This document shows positions 8,429 through 16,837 of a stretch of DNA of 64,000 bases, one piece after another (the stretch's first letter is position 1; the number at the start of each line of letters is the position of its first letter). The DNA is from Lentisphaerae bacterium GWF2_38_69. Lineage in GTDB: Bacteria; Verrucomicrobiota; Lentisphaeria; Victivallales; GWF2-38-69. The translations under genes were made by a program, and so were the position numbers. The DNA lies in the NCBI GenBank assembly GCA_001803205.1, contig MHBE01000059.1, positions 62,001-126,000 of the forward strand. The letters run 5' to 3'. The notes under the pieces were generated by a model that saw only the letters and a program-made list of their open reading frames with translations, was not told the DNA's origin and did not search any database.

Positions 8429-9508
8429 TCAGAATTTATCTATCCAGCCGCCGGCAATGAGTTGTTCGCCTCTATAGACAGCCAAGGCCTGACCCGGAGT
8501 AACAGCTCTCAATGGTTCAGCCAGATCAACTTTAACTTTACTATTGTCAAGTTTGGCAACCAAAGCCTTCTGAGGAGTTTGCCTATAGCGTGTCTGAATT
8601 TCACATTCTAATGAATTTTCATCAAAATCGATATAGTTCATTTTGCTGGCAGTAAAAGAGCGCACAAGTAGAAGATTATGATCACAGCTTACTAAGACAT
8701 TTCCTGAAATCGGGTCAATCTTTGTTACAAAGGCAGGTTCTCCCAAGGCTACGCCCAGCCCTCTTCTCTGACCTATGGTGAAATTCTCAATACCATGGTG
8801 TCTGCCAAGAATCTTGCCGTGGACATCTACGATATTGCCTTCTTTTGAAGGATAACTGAATGATCTTGAAAGAGTCTGAGCAAAAGTTTCTCCCTTGTAC
8901 CCGAAGCAGGCATCCTGGCTTTCTTCTTTTTTGGCATTTGGAAGTGACAGCTCTGACGCAATCTTTCTTACTTGAGTTTTTGTTAATTCTCCCAGAGGCA
9001 TATATGAAAAATCGATTTGCTCCTGAGTCAGCCCACAAAGAAAATAGGTCTGATTTTTATTGTCATCAACTCCCTTGAATATTTTGGTTTTCTGATTTTC
9101 TTCTCTCCTTATTATCGCGTAATGGCCTGTAATTATGCCTTCTGCCCCAATGTCTTTTGCAAACTTCATAAGAGCTCCGAATTTAAGGTAATAATTACAT
9201 AGCACACACGGATTTGGAGTTCTGCCTGAAACATATTCGGTTAGAGCATGCCTAAGTACTTTTTCCCTGAACTCTTCTCTCGTATCTATAAAATAATGTT
9301 TAATACCAAGTTTATCGGCCGCCAATCTTGCCTGAAGGTTGTCGTCCAGCCCGCAGCAAGCCTTAGCCTTCTCTTTCGTATCGTCACAATTTTTCATTTT
9401 GAGAGTTGCAGCAATTACCTTGTGCCCGGCATTGACATAAATTGCAGCAGCCACTGAAGAATCGACTCCACCGCTCATTGCGGCAACAAATATTTTCTGT
9501 GTAGTCAT
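8429..9508 (-). CDS. mnmA: tRNA-specific 2-thiouridylase
   Basis: Adds sulfur to the wobble uridine (s2U34) of tRNA-Lys/Glu/Gln. The 359-residue protein has the PP-loop SGGVDSS (residues 12-18), catalytic cysteines at C101 (in NPCVLCN) and C201 (in SQDACFG), and the central FTIGQRRGLG. It is the last gene of the minus-strand sulfur operon, directly after a cysteine desulfurase. That enzyme is its likely sulfur donor, a pairing also known from gene neighbourhoods in Gram-positives. Confidence 0.97.
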   Translation of the reverse strand: MTTQKIFVAAMSGGVDSSVAAAIYVNAGHKVIAATLKMKNCDDTKEKAKACCGLDDNLQARLAADKLGIKHYFIDTREEFREKVLRHALTEYVSGRTPNPCVLCNYYLKFGALMKFAKDIGAEGIITGHYAIIRREENQKTKIFKGVDDNKNQTYFLCGLTQEQIDFSYMPLGELTKTQVRKIASELSLPNAKKEESQDACFGYKGETFAQTLSRSFSYPSKEGNIVDVHGKILGRHHGIENFTIGQRRGLGVALGEPAFVTKIDPISGNVLVSCDHNLLLVRSFTASKMNYIDFDENSLECEIQTRYRQTPQKALVAKLDNSKVKVDLAEPLRAVTPGQALAVYRGEQLIAGGWIDKF

Positions 9509-9548
9509 GTTATATAATTCTAAAGCTTTTCTTTTAAAGAATAATTTA

Positions 9549-10688
9549 TTACGATACGATTTTTCTTAGAACTTCAATCGTAAAATCTATCTCTTCAATA
9601 GTAGTTTGCAAACCGAATGAAAAGCGTATGGTTCCAAGCTGTTCAGAGTCTGTCAGTGCCATTGCTTTAAGAGTCCTTGATGTTTCCAGGCTGGCAGAAC
9701 CGCAGGCAGAACCGGAAGAAACACATATTCCATTGAGATCAAGCTTTACTAAAAGTGATTGGCTGTCTGAACCAATAAAACTGATATTGGATGTATTCGG
9801 CACTCGTGGAACTCCAGAGCCATTTATTTTTACCGGCAAATTCAGATTTAAGATTTTTTGTTCAAACAAATCCCTGATTTTAAGCAGTTTAATCGAGTTT
9901 TCTGAAAGATTGTTTTTTGCAAGTTCTGCGGCTTTGCCAAAACCTACTATAGCAGGAACATTTTCTGTACCTGAACGAAGTTTTTTCTCCTGCCCTCCTC
10001 CATGAATCAGAGGCGAAAGAGAAAGTCCCCGTTTTATAAATAGCGCGCCAATTCCTTTGGGAGCGTAAATTTTATGACCTGAGATAGACAATAAATCAAT
10101 TCCTAAATCATTTACCTCCAAAGGGATTTTACCGGCAGCTTGAACCGCATCTGAGTGCAGGAGAATTCCTTTATTCTTTGCTATAGAGGAAAGTTCTCTG
10201 ACATTTTGTATTACACCGGTTTCATTGTTTGCCAGAATAATTGAAATAAGAATAGTTTTGTCAGTGATGGCCTTTTCCAGGCTTTCTTTGCTAACAATCC
10301 CGTTCGAATCTACGCTCAGGTATGTAATATCAAACGAGCGTGATTCGAGGAATCGGCATGTATTATAGACAGAACTGTGTTCCGTAGAAGTTGTTATAAT
10401 GTGATTGCCCTTTGATTTAATTTTGTCGGCAATTCCAATTATGGCTGTGTTATTTGATTCGGTACCGCTTCCTGTGAAAATAATTTCATCAGCTTTTGCG
10501 CCGATTAAGGAAGCAAGCTGCATCCGCGCTTTATCAATAGCTATTTGGGCTTGCTGTCCAAAAGAATGAGAGCTTGACGGATTACCAAAATGCCCGGCGA
10601 AATATGGAAGCATCGCTTCCATAACTTCATCTTGAACTGGAGTGGTGGAATTGTAATCCAGAAAAACTGATTTTGCTTCTGTGTTCAT
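9549..10688 (-). CDS. cysteine desulfurase (NifS/IscS family)
   Basis: PLP enzyme releasing sulfur from L-cysteine. The 379-residue protein has PLP lysine K206 in SISGHK, His in STEHSS, the HSDAVQAAGK strand and catalytic C329 in SSGSACGSAS. The loop around this Cys is short, as in class I desulfurases. Placement immediately before mnmA suggests dedication to tRNA thiolation. General Fe-S supply is also possible, since no other desulfurase is visible in the window. Confidence 0.93.
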   Translation of the reverse strand: MNTEAKSVFLDYNSTTPVQDEVMEAMLPYFAGHFGNPSSSHSFGQQAQIAIDKARMQLASLIGAKADEIIFTGSGTESNNTAIIGIADKIKSKGNHIITTSTEHSSVYNTCRFLESRSFDITYLSVDSNGIVSKESLEKAITDKTILISIILANNETGVIQNVRELSSIAKNKGILLHSDAVQAAGKIPLEVNDLGIDLLSISGHKIYAPKGIGALFIKRGLSLSPLIHGGGQEKKLRSGTENVPAIVGFGKAAELAKNNLSENSIKLLKIRDLFEQKILNLNLPVKINGSGVPRVPNTSNISFIGSDSQSLLVKLDLNGICVSSGSACGSASLETSRTLKAMALTDSEQLGTIRFSFGLQTTIEEIDFTIEVLRKIVS

Positions 10689-10720
10689 TTGTAGGGAACA
10701 TTGTTCATGCGATTATAACC

Positions 10721-12013
10721 TTACTGACTTAATTGCAGAGCCTGGTCTATGTCCGAAATTATATCTTCTATATCTTCTATTCCTACAGAAATTCTTATCA
10801 GACCAGGCGTTACTCCTGCTACTAATTTGGCTTCCTCAGAGAGCTGCTGATGCGTCGTAGAATCAGGATGTATCACAAGAGTCCTGGCATCTCCTACATT
10901 AGCCAGATGTTTTGCCAGTTTGACATTATCAATAAACTTTCTGCCAGCAGCGCTCCCCCCTTTTATTTCAAAGGTCATAACCGATCCAAATCCTCCTTCA
11001 AGATATTTTGAAGCTATATCGTGATAAGGATGATCAGAAGAACCAGTATAATTTACTGCTGTAATCAGCGGATGTTTTTTAAGGAACTGAGCAAGTTTAA
11101 CTGCATTATCACAATGTCTGTATATCCTTAGAGCAAGTGTTTCCAGCCCTTGAATTGTATTAAAAGAGTTTGTCGGGCTCGGGCACATTCCTATATTCCT
11201 CATTCCCTGGACTCTGGCTTTAACAATATATGCTATATTCCCAGCTCCCGGAACATTTTTAAGAGCGTCCCAATAGACTATTCCATGATAACTCTTATCA
11301 GGCTGGATAAATTCAGGAAATCTCTCCTGAGACCAGTCGAATTTTCCGCTGTCAACAATTACGCCGCCTATCGAATTGCCATGCCCTCCAATCCATTTGG
11401 TTGTCGAATGAACTACTATGTCAACTCCATATTTTATAGGTTTGCACAATATTGGAGCAAAGGTATTGTCAATTATAACAGGCAAACCATGCTCATGCGC
11501 TTTATCAGTAATACTTTTGAAATCAGGGACATCCCCTTTGGGATTGCCGATTGTTTCAGCATAAACAAGTTTGGTATTGGGTTTAACTGCCTGATGAATT
11601 TTTTCAGAGGTGAATTCATCTAAAAATGTCACTTCTATTCCGAATCCGGGAAGAGTATATCTGAAAAGCGTTTCTGTTCCTCCATAGAGAGAACCTGACG
11701 AAATTATATGATCTCCGGCTTTCGCGATATTTGTAATAGCCAGAAATATCGCAGCCATTCCGCTTGAAGCAGCCAGAGCACCTGTTCCGCCTTCCAAAGC
11801 TGCTATTCTTTTTTCAAGGACATCAGTAGTAGGATTCATCAGCCTTGTATAAATATTGCCAAACTCTTTAAGCGCAAAGAGGTTTGCCGCATGCTCAGAC
11901 GATTTAAAAACATAACTGGATGTCTGGTAAACAGGAACAGCGCATGCTCCGGTCGCCGGGTCATATGCAAAGCCTTCGTGAAGAGCAATTGTAGAATTTC
12001 CGTATTTTGACAT
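10721..12013 (-). CDS. metY: O-acetylhomoserine sulfhydrylase family enzyme
   Basis: PLP-dependent Cys/Met metabolism enzyme that makes homocysteine (or methionine) from O-acetylhomoserine and sulfide or methanethiol. The 430-residue size and motifs fit MetY: an N-terminal HEGFAYDPATGACAVPVYQT, SSGMAAI, YAETIGNPKGDVPD, PLP lysine K206 in HSTTKWIGGHGNSIGG, and C-terminal LVIHPDSTTHQQL. It lies 17 bp after cysK, consistent with one sulfide-assimilation operon. Confidence 0.93.
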   Translation of the reverse strand: MSKYGNSTIALHEGFAYDPATGACAVPVYQTSSYVFKSSEHAANLFALKEFGNIYTRLMNPTTDVLEKRIAALEGGTGALAASSGMAAIFLAITNIAKAGDHIISSGSLYGGTETLFRYTLPGFGIEVTFLDEFTSEKIHQAVKPNTKLVYAETIGNPKGDVPDFKSITDKAHEHGLPVIIDNTFAPILCKPIKYGVDIVVHSTTKWIGGHGNSIGGVIVDSGKFDWSQERFPEFIQPDKSYHGIVYWDALKNVPGAGNIAYIVKARVQGMRNIGMCPSPTNSFNTIQGLETLALRIYRHCDNAVKLAQFLKKHPLITAVNYTGSSDHPYHDIASKYLEGGFGSVMTFEIKGGSAAGRKFIDNVKLAKHLANVGDARTLVIHPDSTTHQQLSEEAKLVAGVTPGLIRISVGIEDIEDIISDIDQALQLSQ

Positions 12014-12030
12014 AATAAGTTTCCTGTAAT

Positions 12031-12951
12031 TTAATTCTTGAATAAATCAGTCGAGATATATCTTTCTCCGGTGTCGCAAGTAATTACGACTATATTCTTC
12101 TCTTTATCATGTTCTCTCTGGGCAATCTTCATGGCTACATACATAGAAGCGCCTGAACTTATTCCTGCAAGTATCCCTTCTTTTTGAGCCATGAGCTTTG
12201 CTGTTTCAATCGCATCAGCATCAGTTACAGCAACAATTTCATCAATAAGTTTCCTGTTAAGTACACCAGGAATAAAGCCAGCTCCTATCCCCTGTATGCC
12301 ATGCTTTCCTGGTTGGCCTCCTGAAAGAACAGCAGATGTTGACGGTTCGACTGCAATTAATCTTATGTGAGGATTCTTTTCTTTAAGATACTTACCAGCT
12401 CCTGTTATTGTCCCTCCTGTGCCTACACCTGCGATAAAATAATCTACTTTGCCATCCATATCTGACCAGATTTCAGGGCCGGTAGTTTCATAATGGATCT
12501 TAGGATTTGAAGTATTATTAAATTGCTGCGGCATAAAAGCCCCCGGTATGTCCGCGCAGAGTTTTTCAGCCATTTCTACAGCTCCTTTCATACCTTTAGC
12601 TCCATCTGTAAGAGCAAGCTCAGCGCCAAAGTGTTTCATAAGTTTCTGCCTTTCGACAGACATAGTTTCAGGCATAGTTATTATAAGTCTGTAGCCTCGT
12701 GCGGCAGCTACCATAGCAAGACCAAGCCCTGTATTTCCGCTTGTAGGTTCAACTATCACAGCTCCAGGTTTTAGCAGGCCTTTTTTTTCAGCGTCATTAA
12801 TCATGCTTACGGCTATTCTGTCTTTTACGCTTGAAGTGGGATTATAAAATTCAAGCTTTGCAAAAATTGAGCTTGAACTTGTCACAAGACGATTAATTTT
12901 TAGAAGCGGTGTATTGCCCGTTATCTGGCTTATGTCGTTAAAAATTTTCAT
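12031..12951 (-). CDS. cysK: cysteine synthase A (O-acetylserine sulfhydrylase)
   Basis: Makes L-cysteine from O-acetylserine and sulfide. The 306-residue protein has PLP lysine K43 in SVKDRIA, the substrate loop TSGNTG at residues 70-75, GVGTGGTITGAGKYL and the C-terminal GISSGA. The gene start overlaps the end of the Rrf2 regulator by 4 bp, so they are coupled. No serine acetyltransferase is seen nearby. Confidence 0.96.
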   Translation of the reverse strand: MKIFNDISQITGNTPLLKINRLVTSSSSIFAKLEFYNPTSSVKDRIAVSMINDAEKKGLLKPGAVIVEPTSGNTGLGLAMVAAARGYRLIITMPETMSVERQKLMKHFGAELALTDGAKGMKGAVEMAEKLCADIPGAFMPQQFNNTSNPKIHYETTGPEIWSDMDGKVDYFIAGVGTGGTITGAGKYLKEKNPHIRLIAVEPSTSAVLSGGQPGKHGIQGIGAGFIPGVLNRKLIDEIVAVTDADAIETAKLMAQKEGILAGISSGASMYVAMKIAQREHDKEKNIVVITCDTGERYISTDLFKN

Positions 12952-13385
12952 ATTATGTATTCTCCTTCTTTGCTATTATTAAGAAATTTTTCCATTATCA
13001 GTTCCATATTTATCTCTGAAGCTAGTTTTTGTATCGACTTTTCAAAAAGTTTCCAGACTTTTAGTCCTTTACAAGGTTCCATGGAATAATTTTTTCTGCC
13101 TGTTTCGTCAGACTTTGTAAAATCGATTTTACCTTCATATGCTTCAATAATGTCCAAAAGGAAAATTTCTTTTGATTCCCTGTTTAAAATATAACCTCCC
13201 TTTGAACCTCTTAGAGTTCTTATTATTCCGGAAGCTGTGAGAGGAATCATGATTTGTTCTACATAAGATTCTGAAATATTCTGAAGTTGGGCTATAGCTT
13301 TACCTGTAACAGGAGTTTGGGAATCATCTGAACATAACTGGATAAGAACACTAAGTCCATATTTTGTCTTGACTGTAAGCTTCAT
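12948..13385 (-). CDS. Rrf2-family transcriptional regulator (CymR-like)
   Basis: A 145-residue winged-helix repressor: MKLTVKTKYGLSVLIQL start, HTH around residues 26-65, and the family motif LRGSKGGYIL. Only two cysteines exist (C18, C105), not the clustered trio that binds an Fe-S cluster in IscR. It therefore resembles the cysteine-responsive CymR, which works with CysK. Overlap with cysK, and leadership of a cys-met-thiolation operon, support control of sulfur metabolism. The palindrome at 13413-13435 is its probable autoregulatory site. Confidence 0.9.
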   Translation of the reverse strand: MKLTVKTKYGLSVLIQLCSDDSQTPVTGKAIAQLQNISESYVEQIMIPLTASGIIRTLRGSKGGYILNRESKEIFLLDIIEAYEGKIDFTKSDETGRKNYSMEPCKGLKVWKLFEKSIQKLASEINMELIMEKFLNNSKEGEYII

Positions 13386-13412
13386 TAAAAACCTGAAATT
13401 TATATTATATAT

Positions 13413-13435
13413 ATACTATATTAATTATATAGTAT
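13413..13435. promoter_or_regulatory. palindromic operator upstream of rrf2-cysK operon
   Basis: Perfect 9-bp arms ATACTATAT and ATATAGTAT around a 5-bp centre, 28-50 bp before the regulator start. The AT-rich form resembles Rrf2/CymR-type sites and overlaps the likely promoter. Assignment to the adjacent Rrf2 protein is inferred from position. Confidence 0.6.
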
Positions 13436-13470
13436 TAAATCTTAAAGACAAGAATATGAAATGATTTTCT

Positions 13471-13503
13471 AAAAAAGAAAAAGCGCAGTGAGTAACTGCG
13501 CCT
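13471..13503 (-). terminator. Rho-independent terminator of the LA_2272-like gene
   Basis: Stem GCGCAGT/ACTGCGC (13483-13489 with 13495-13501), 5-nt loop. On the minus strand it is followed by TTTTTCTTTTTT. It lies 24 bp after the stop of the 13527-14186 gene. Confidence 0.85.
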
Positions 13504-13526
13504 TAAAAATCTAATGTAATCTCAGA

Positions 13527-14186
13527 TTATAATGAGAAATTAAATAGAATCATAAATGGGATAAATCCATCAGACATATAGTTAATGAGCCCTATTTGAA
13601 GCGCCTTTGAAGCAGCTCTTCCAGGAACATTTAAGTCATCATCAATATTGAGTACTCCGAGCTGGAAACCATCAAAGTTTGAACTTGAATTAATAGCGCC
13701 GAATTGCGCGCCCTTACCATTAATAGTATTGACATTGACCGCAGCAAACTGATATGCGTTGCAGTTAGCATCAGCTGCGTTCAAAACACCAATCTGTACT
13801 CCGGCTGATTTTGAAAACCAGTTTGCGGCTCCAATCTGCACTCCCCCGTAATTATCTCCCCAATTCAGGTAAGCAAGCTGAACTCCGCTTCCGCGATAGT
13901 TATTATAAATAAGTATTGCTATCTGCAAACCATTGACATTTCTTGATTGTGAGGCTAAAGCCAATTCAAATCCATTTACAACCTGATTCGTACCACTGTC
14001 ATTCCAACTGAAAGGAACACCAAATTTAACACCATCTACATTGTAGCTGTCCGGCCAGTTAGTCACTCCGGGCCATACAGAAAACTGAATAGGAGTCCAT
14101 CCTGCCCCTTCATTAGCCGCATTAGAAGTTGTAATAAAAGTTGTTAGCCCCAGCGCAACTATTGCGCCAAGCAATAATTTCTTCAT
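13527..14186 (-). CDS. exported surface protein with GxQ(I/L/F)G repeats (LA_2272-like)
   Basis: A 219-residue protein. Residues 1-23 form a clear signal peptide (GAIVALGLTTFITTSNA). From about residue 68 there are roughly eight copies of a short unit with Gly, Gln, hydrophobic, Gly/Ala and Asn, such as GVQIGAANW, GVQIGVLN, GAQFGAIN, GFQLGVLN and ALQIGLIN, spaced 16-25 residues apart. This resembles the Leptospira LA_2272/LA_2273 surface-protein repeat and ends in FMILFNFSL, which could be a terminal beta-strand. It is likely periplasmic or outer-membrane associated. Role unknown. It is monocistronic with its own terminator and an AGGAG site. Confidence 0.7.
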   Translation of the reverse strand: MKKLLLGAIVALGLTTFITTSNAANEGAGWTPIQFSVWPGVTNWPDSYNVDGVKFGVPFSWNDSGTNQVVNGFELALASQSRNVNGLQIAILIYNNYRGSGVQLAYLNWGDNYGGVQIGAANWFSKSAGVQIGVLNAADANCNAYQFAAVNVNTINGKGAQFGAINSSSNFDGFQLGVLNIDDDLNVPGRAASKALQIGLINYMSDGFIPFMILFNFSL

Positions 14187-14323
14187 ATCCTCTCCTTATT
14201 TTTTTATAATTTGTGAATTTTTAGATATTAATGAAGCTAGATTCGATTCTAAAGTATACTTATTTTTTTGCAACAGGTAAAATTATAAATTAATAAAACA
14301 AAATTGGATTTCAGATTATAAAA

Positions 14324-15481
14324 TCACCTTTTAAGTACTTTGGGAATTTTGATATAAAATGTGGTTCCGCCGGATTCATCTGATTCAAAATAAACAGAGC
14401 CTTTCAGAAAGTTTTCTCCTATCAGTTTCATGCTGTATGTGCCGATGCCCCTATCGCTTCCTTTAGTGGAGAAAAACCGTTTAAAAATCTGCAGTTTAAC
14501 TTTTTCAGGCATAGCACTTTCATTTTTTACAGAGAACTTAACATTCTCGCCTTCTTCAATGCAATTTAATTCTACCTTTTGACCTTTTTTACTAGCCTCC
14601 AATGCATTCTTTGTCATGTTCCCAATTACTCTCATCAAAAGAGCTTCATCAGTAACGATAAGCAAATCTTTCGCATTCAGAGATATTTTGATAGTTTTCC
14701 CATGGGAAACTTCATGGGCCAGATAAAGCGCATACACGGATTTAAGAATTTTTAAAGTTGAAGCATGACAGGGAGATACGCTTACATCACCCTTTACTAT
14801 CATATTTAATTCGCGCTGCCGTTCAATATCTGCTACAAGCCTTCCGGACGCATCTTTCAACAATTTAGCATAATCTGTGCAGGCCTCCGAGTTATGGCGT
14901 GTAAAAATAATTTCGCTTAATCCTGAAATGCCGCCTGCGATATTGGCAATATCATGAAAAAATATTTTCTGCAAACTTGAGTAAAGCTTTTCCATGCTGA
15001 TATCTACAAGCCAATATCCTACAAATACTTGTCCTGAAATCTCAATTTTTTCAGCCGTAACCCTAAAATTCAAAGCAGTATTATCTTTTCTGATAATTGA
15101 ACATTCACCTTCATTCGCAAACGAGCTATTGATGGCGCGCAAGATAGTTTGCGTACCCCCGCAGTATCTACAATATTCTGAAGTCCCACATCCTCCCTCT
15201 TTATTGACATCTGAATATATGCAGCGCAACGATTCTCCTACCCTTAGGCCAATAATGGAGGTGAAATCAGGAATTCCTGTCAAAATACTAAAACTCTTAT
15301 TAGCAAATAAAATCTGTCTATAACGGTTAAGAATAAGCAAATGTATAGGCGATTTGTCAACTATTTTCTCAAAGCCTCTGCCCTCACTGAATAAAACAGC
15401 CTGTTTTTTCACTTCTTCCAGAGGCAGCCTTTCAGCATCTGCAAAAAAAGTTTTAATATTTCCTTTATTAGGAATTTTCAT
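14324..15481 (-). CDS. sensor histidine kinase with Cys-rich PAS domain (paralog 1)
   Basis: A soluble protein of about 385 residues with no membrane segment. A PAS domain (about residues 45-165) contains four ordered cysteines: C in LRCIYSD, then GCGTSEYC and CGG. A helix pair follows with FFHDIANI; His plus Asp-x-x-Asn fits the HisKA phosphoacceptor/phosphatase pattern. The C-terminal HATPase has NMTKNALEAS (N-box), RFFSTKG and DRGIGTYSM. ATG 15481 is chosen over the TTG at 15484. The neighbouring gene upstream is a paralog sharing every motif, with a 4-bp gap. No response regulator is adjacent. Confidence 0.85.
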   Translation of the reverse strand: MKIPNKGNIKTFFADAERLPLEEVKKQAVLFSEGRGFEKIVDKSPIHLLILNRYRQILFANKSFSILTGIPDFTSIIGLRVGESLRCIYSDVNKEGGCGTSEYCRYCGGTQTILRAINSSFANEGECSIIRKDNTALNFRVTAEKIEISGQVFVGYWLVDISMEKLYSSLQKIFFHDIANIAGGISGLSEIIFTRHNSEACTDYAKLLKDASGRLVADIERQRELNMIVKGDVSVSPCHASTLKILKSVYALYLAHEVSHGKTIKISLNAKDLLIVTDEALLMRVIGNMTKNALEASKKGQKVELNCIEEGENVKFSVKNESAMPEKVKLQIFKRFFSTKGSDRGIGTYSMKLIGENFLKGSVYFESDESGGTTFYIKIPKVLKR

Positions 15482-15485
15482 CAAA

Positions 15486-16640
15486 TTAGTTGTTCTCTGC
15501 GGGATTTATTACTTTAGGGATTTTTATATAAAATGTGGTTCCATTGGTTCCGTCAGATTCAAAATATACAGAACCTTTCAGAAAATTTTCCCCTATTGCC
15601 TTCATTATATAAGAACCGAAACCTCTATCAGCATTCTTAGTAGAAAAAGAGCGTTTAAATATCTGCAGCTGGACTTCTTTAGGCATGTGCTTTTTATTTG
15701 ATACAGAAAATATCACACTGTCAAGATATTCGATACAATTGAGCTTAACTTCTTCTCCGGCATTACTTGCTTCCAATGCGTTCTTAGTCATATTTCCTAT
15801 TACTCGAAGCAGAAGATTCTGATCTGTAGTCATATTTATGTTTGCGGCGCTGGAGGCTATTACAATTGGCTTGTCTCTGGCGATTTCAAGAATTTTATGG
15901 GTTGCTATTATATTCTTAAGCAGGATAACACTTGAAAATTCACTTACAGATAAGTTAAATACGCCATGAAGAATTTTATTAAGCTCACTTTGAGCCTGGA
16001 TTTCCACAATCAGCTTTTTTGTAGCTTCCTGAAGGGTCTTTGTATATTCGAACCTTAAGTGAGTATTACCTAACCTAAGAAGCAATTCTGTAAGGCTCGA
16101 GATTCCTGCTGTAATATTGGCTATGTCGTGAAGAAAAGTACGCTGAAGAGTTCTCTCCATTTTTTCGCTGCCAATTTCAAGCGCTGAAAACGCCACAAAC
16201 TTTTTATCTTCGATATTAAAAGAAGTAGTCCATACGCGGAGATTGATTACAACATTATTCTTGGTTAGGATCGAACATTCCCCGACATTAGACACCACAT
16301 TCATAGCTGCCATGATGGTTTTGAGGGCGCCGCACTTTGAGCAGAACTCTGAGGTGCCGCATCCAGCTTCATTTGCATCAGAATAGGCGCAGTTTAAAGC
16401 CTCCCCAAACATTTTCCCTATCAAACATTCTTTGTTTTTTACTCCCAGTAGTTCTACCATGCGATTATTTGTAAAAACTATTTGCCTGTTCTCATTTAAT
16501 ATTATAAAGACACAAGGAGTTGAGTCTGAAAAACTCTCAAATAGGCTATTATCTGAAAATAATTTTGATTCCTCCTGAATTTCTTTCATTTCCGAACTCT
16601 CAGGCGAAGCAAACGAAGTTTTTGGTTTGACTTCTTCCAT
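15486..16640 (-). CDS. sensor histidine kinase with Cys-rich PAS domain (paralog 2)
   Basis: About 384 residues, same layout as its downstream neighbour: PAS with C in LNCAYSD, then GCGTSEFC and CGA; FLHDIANI phosphoacceptor; NMTKNALEAS and DRGFGSYIM in the ATPase domain. The start at 16640 (MEEVKPKT) has GAGG 12 bp upstream. An extension to a TTG at 16706 exists but lacks a ribosome site. It is probably a tandem duplication, cotranscribed with paralog 1. The G2 box reads RGFG rather than GLG, in both copies slightly off consensus. It is divergent from fhs. Confidence 0.85.
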   Translation of the reverse strand: MEEVKPKTSFASPESSEMKEIQEESKLFSDNSLFESFSDSTPCVFIILNENRQIVFTNNRMVELLGVKNKECLIGKMFGEALNCAYSDANEAGCGTSEFCSKCGALKTIMAAMNVVSNVGECSILTKNNVVINLRVWTTSFNIEDKKFVAFSALEIGSEKMERTLQRTFLHDIANITAGISSLTELLLRLGNTHLRFEYTKTLQEATKKLIVEIQAQSELNKILHGVFNLSVSEFSSVILLKNIIATHKILEIARDKPIVIASSAANINMTTDQNLLLRVIGNMTKNALEASNAGEEVKLNCIEYLDSVIFSVSNKKHMPKEVQLQIFKRSFSTKNADRGFGSYIMKAIGENFLKGSVYFESDGTNGTTFYIKIPKVINPAENN

Positions 16641-16837
16641 ATTTATCCGTAACCTCAAGCTAAAGTAATGTAACTTTCTTGACGCAATTATAACTTGAAT
16701 AGACAATGCATTCTATTAGTAAATAAAGAGTTTTCTTACTTTTATAGCTGAAATATTTTCATAAATACTGATAATGTTAAGATTCAAGACATGCTTTAAT
16801 TATCAAAATAATACAACCAATAAAGTGGAGGAATATT

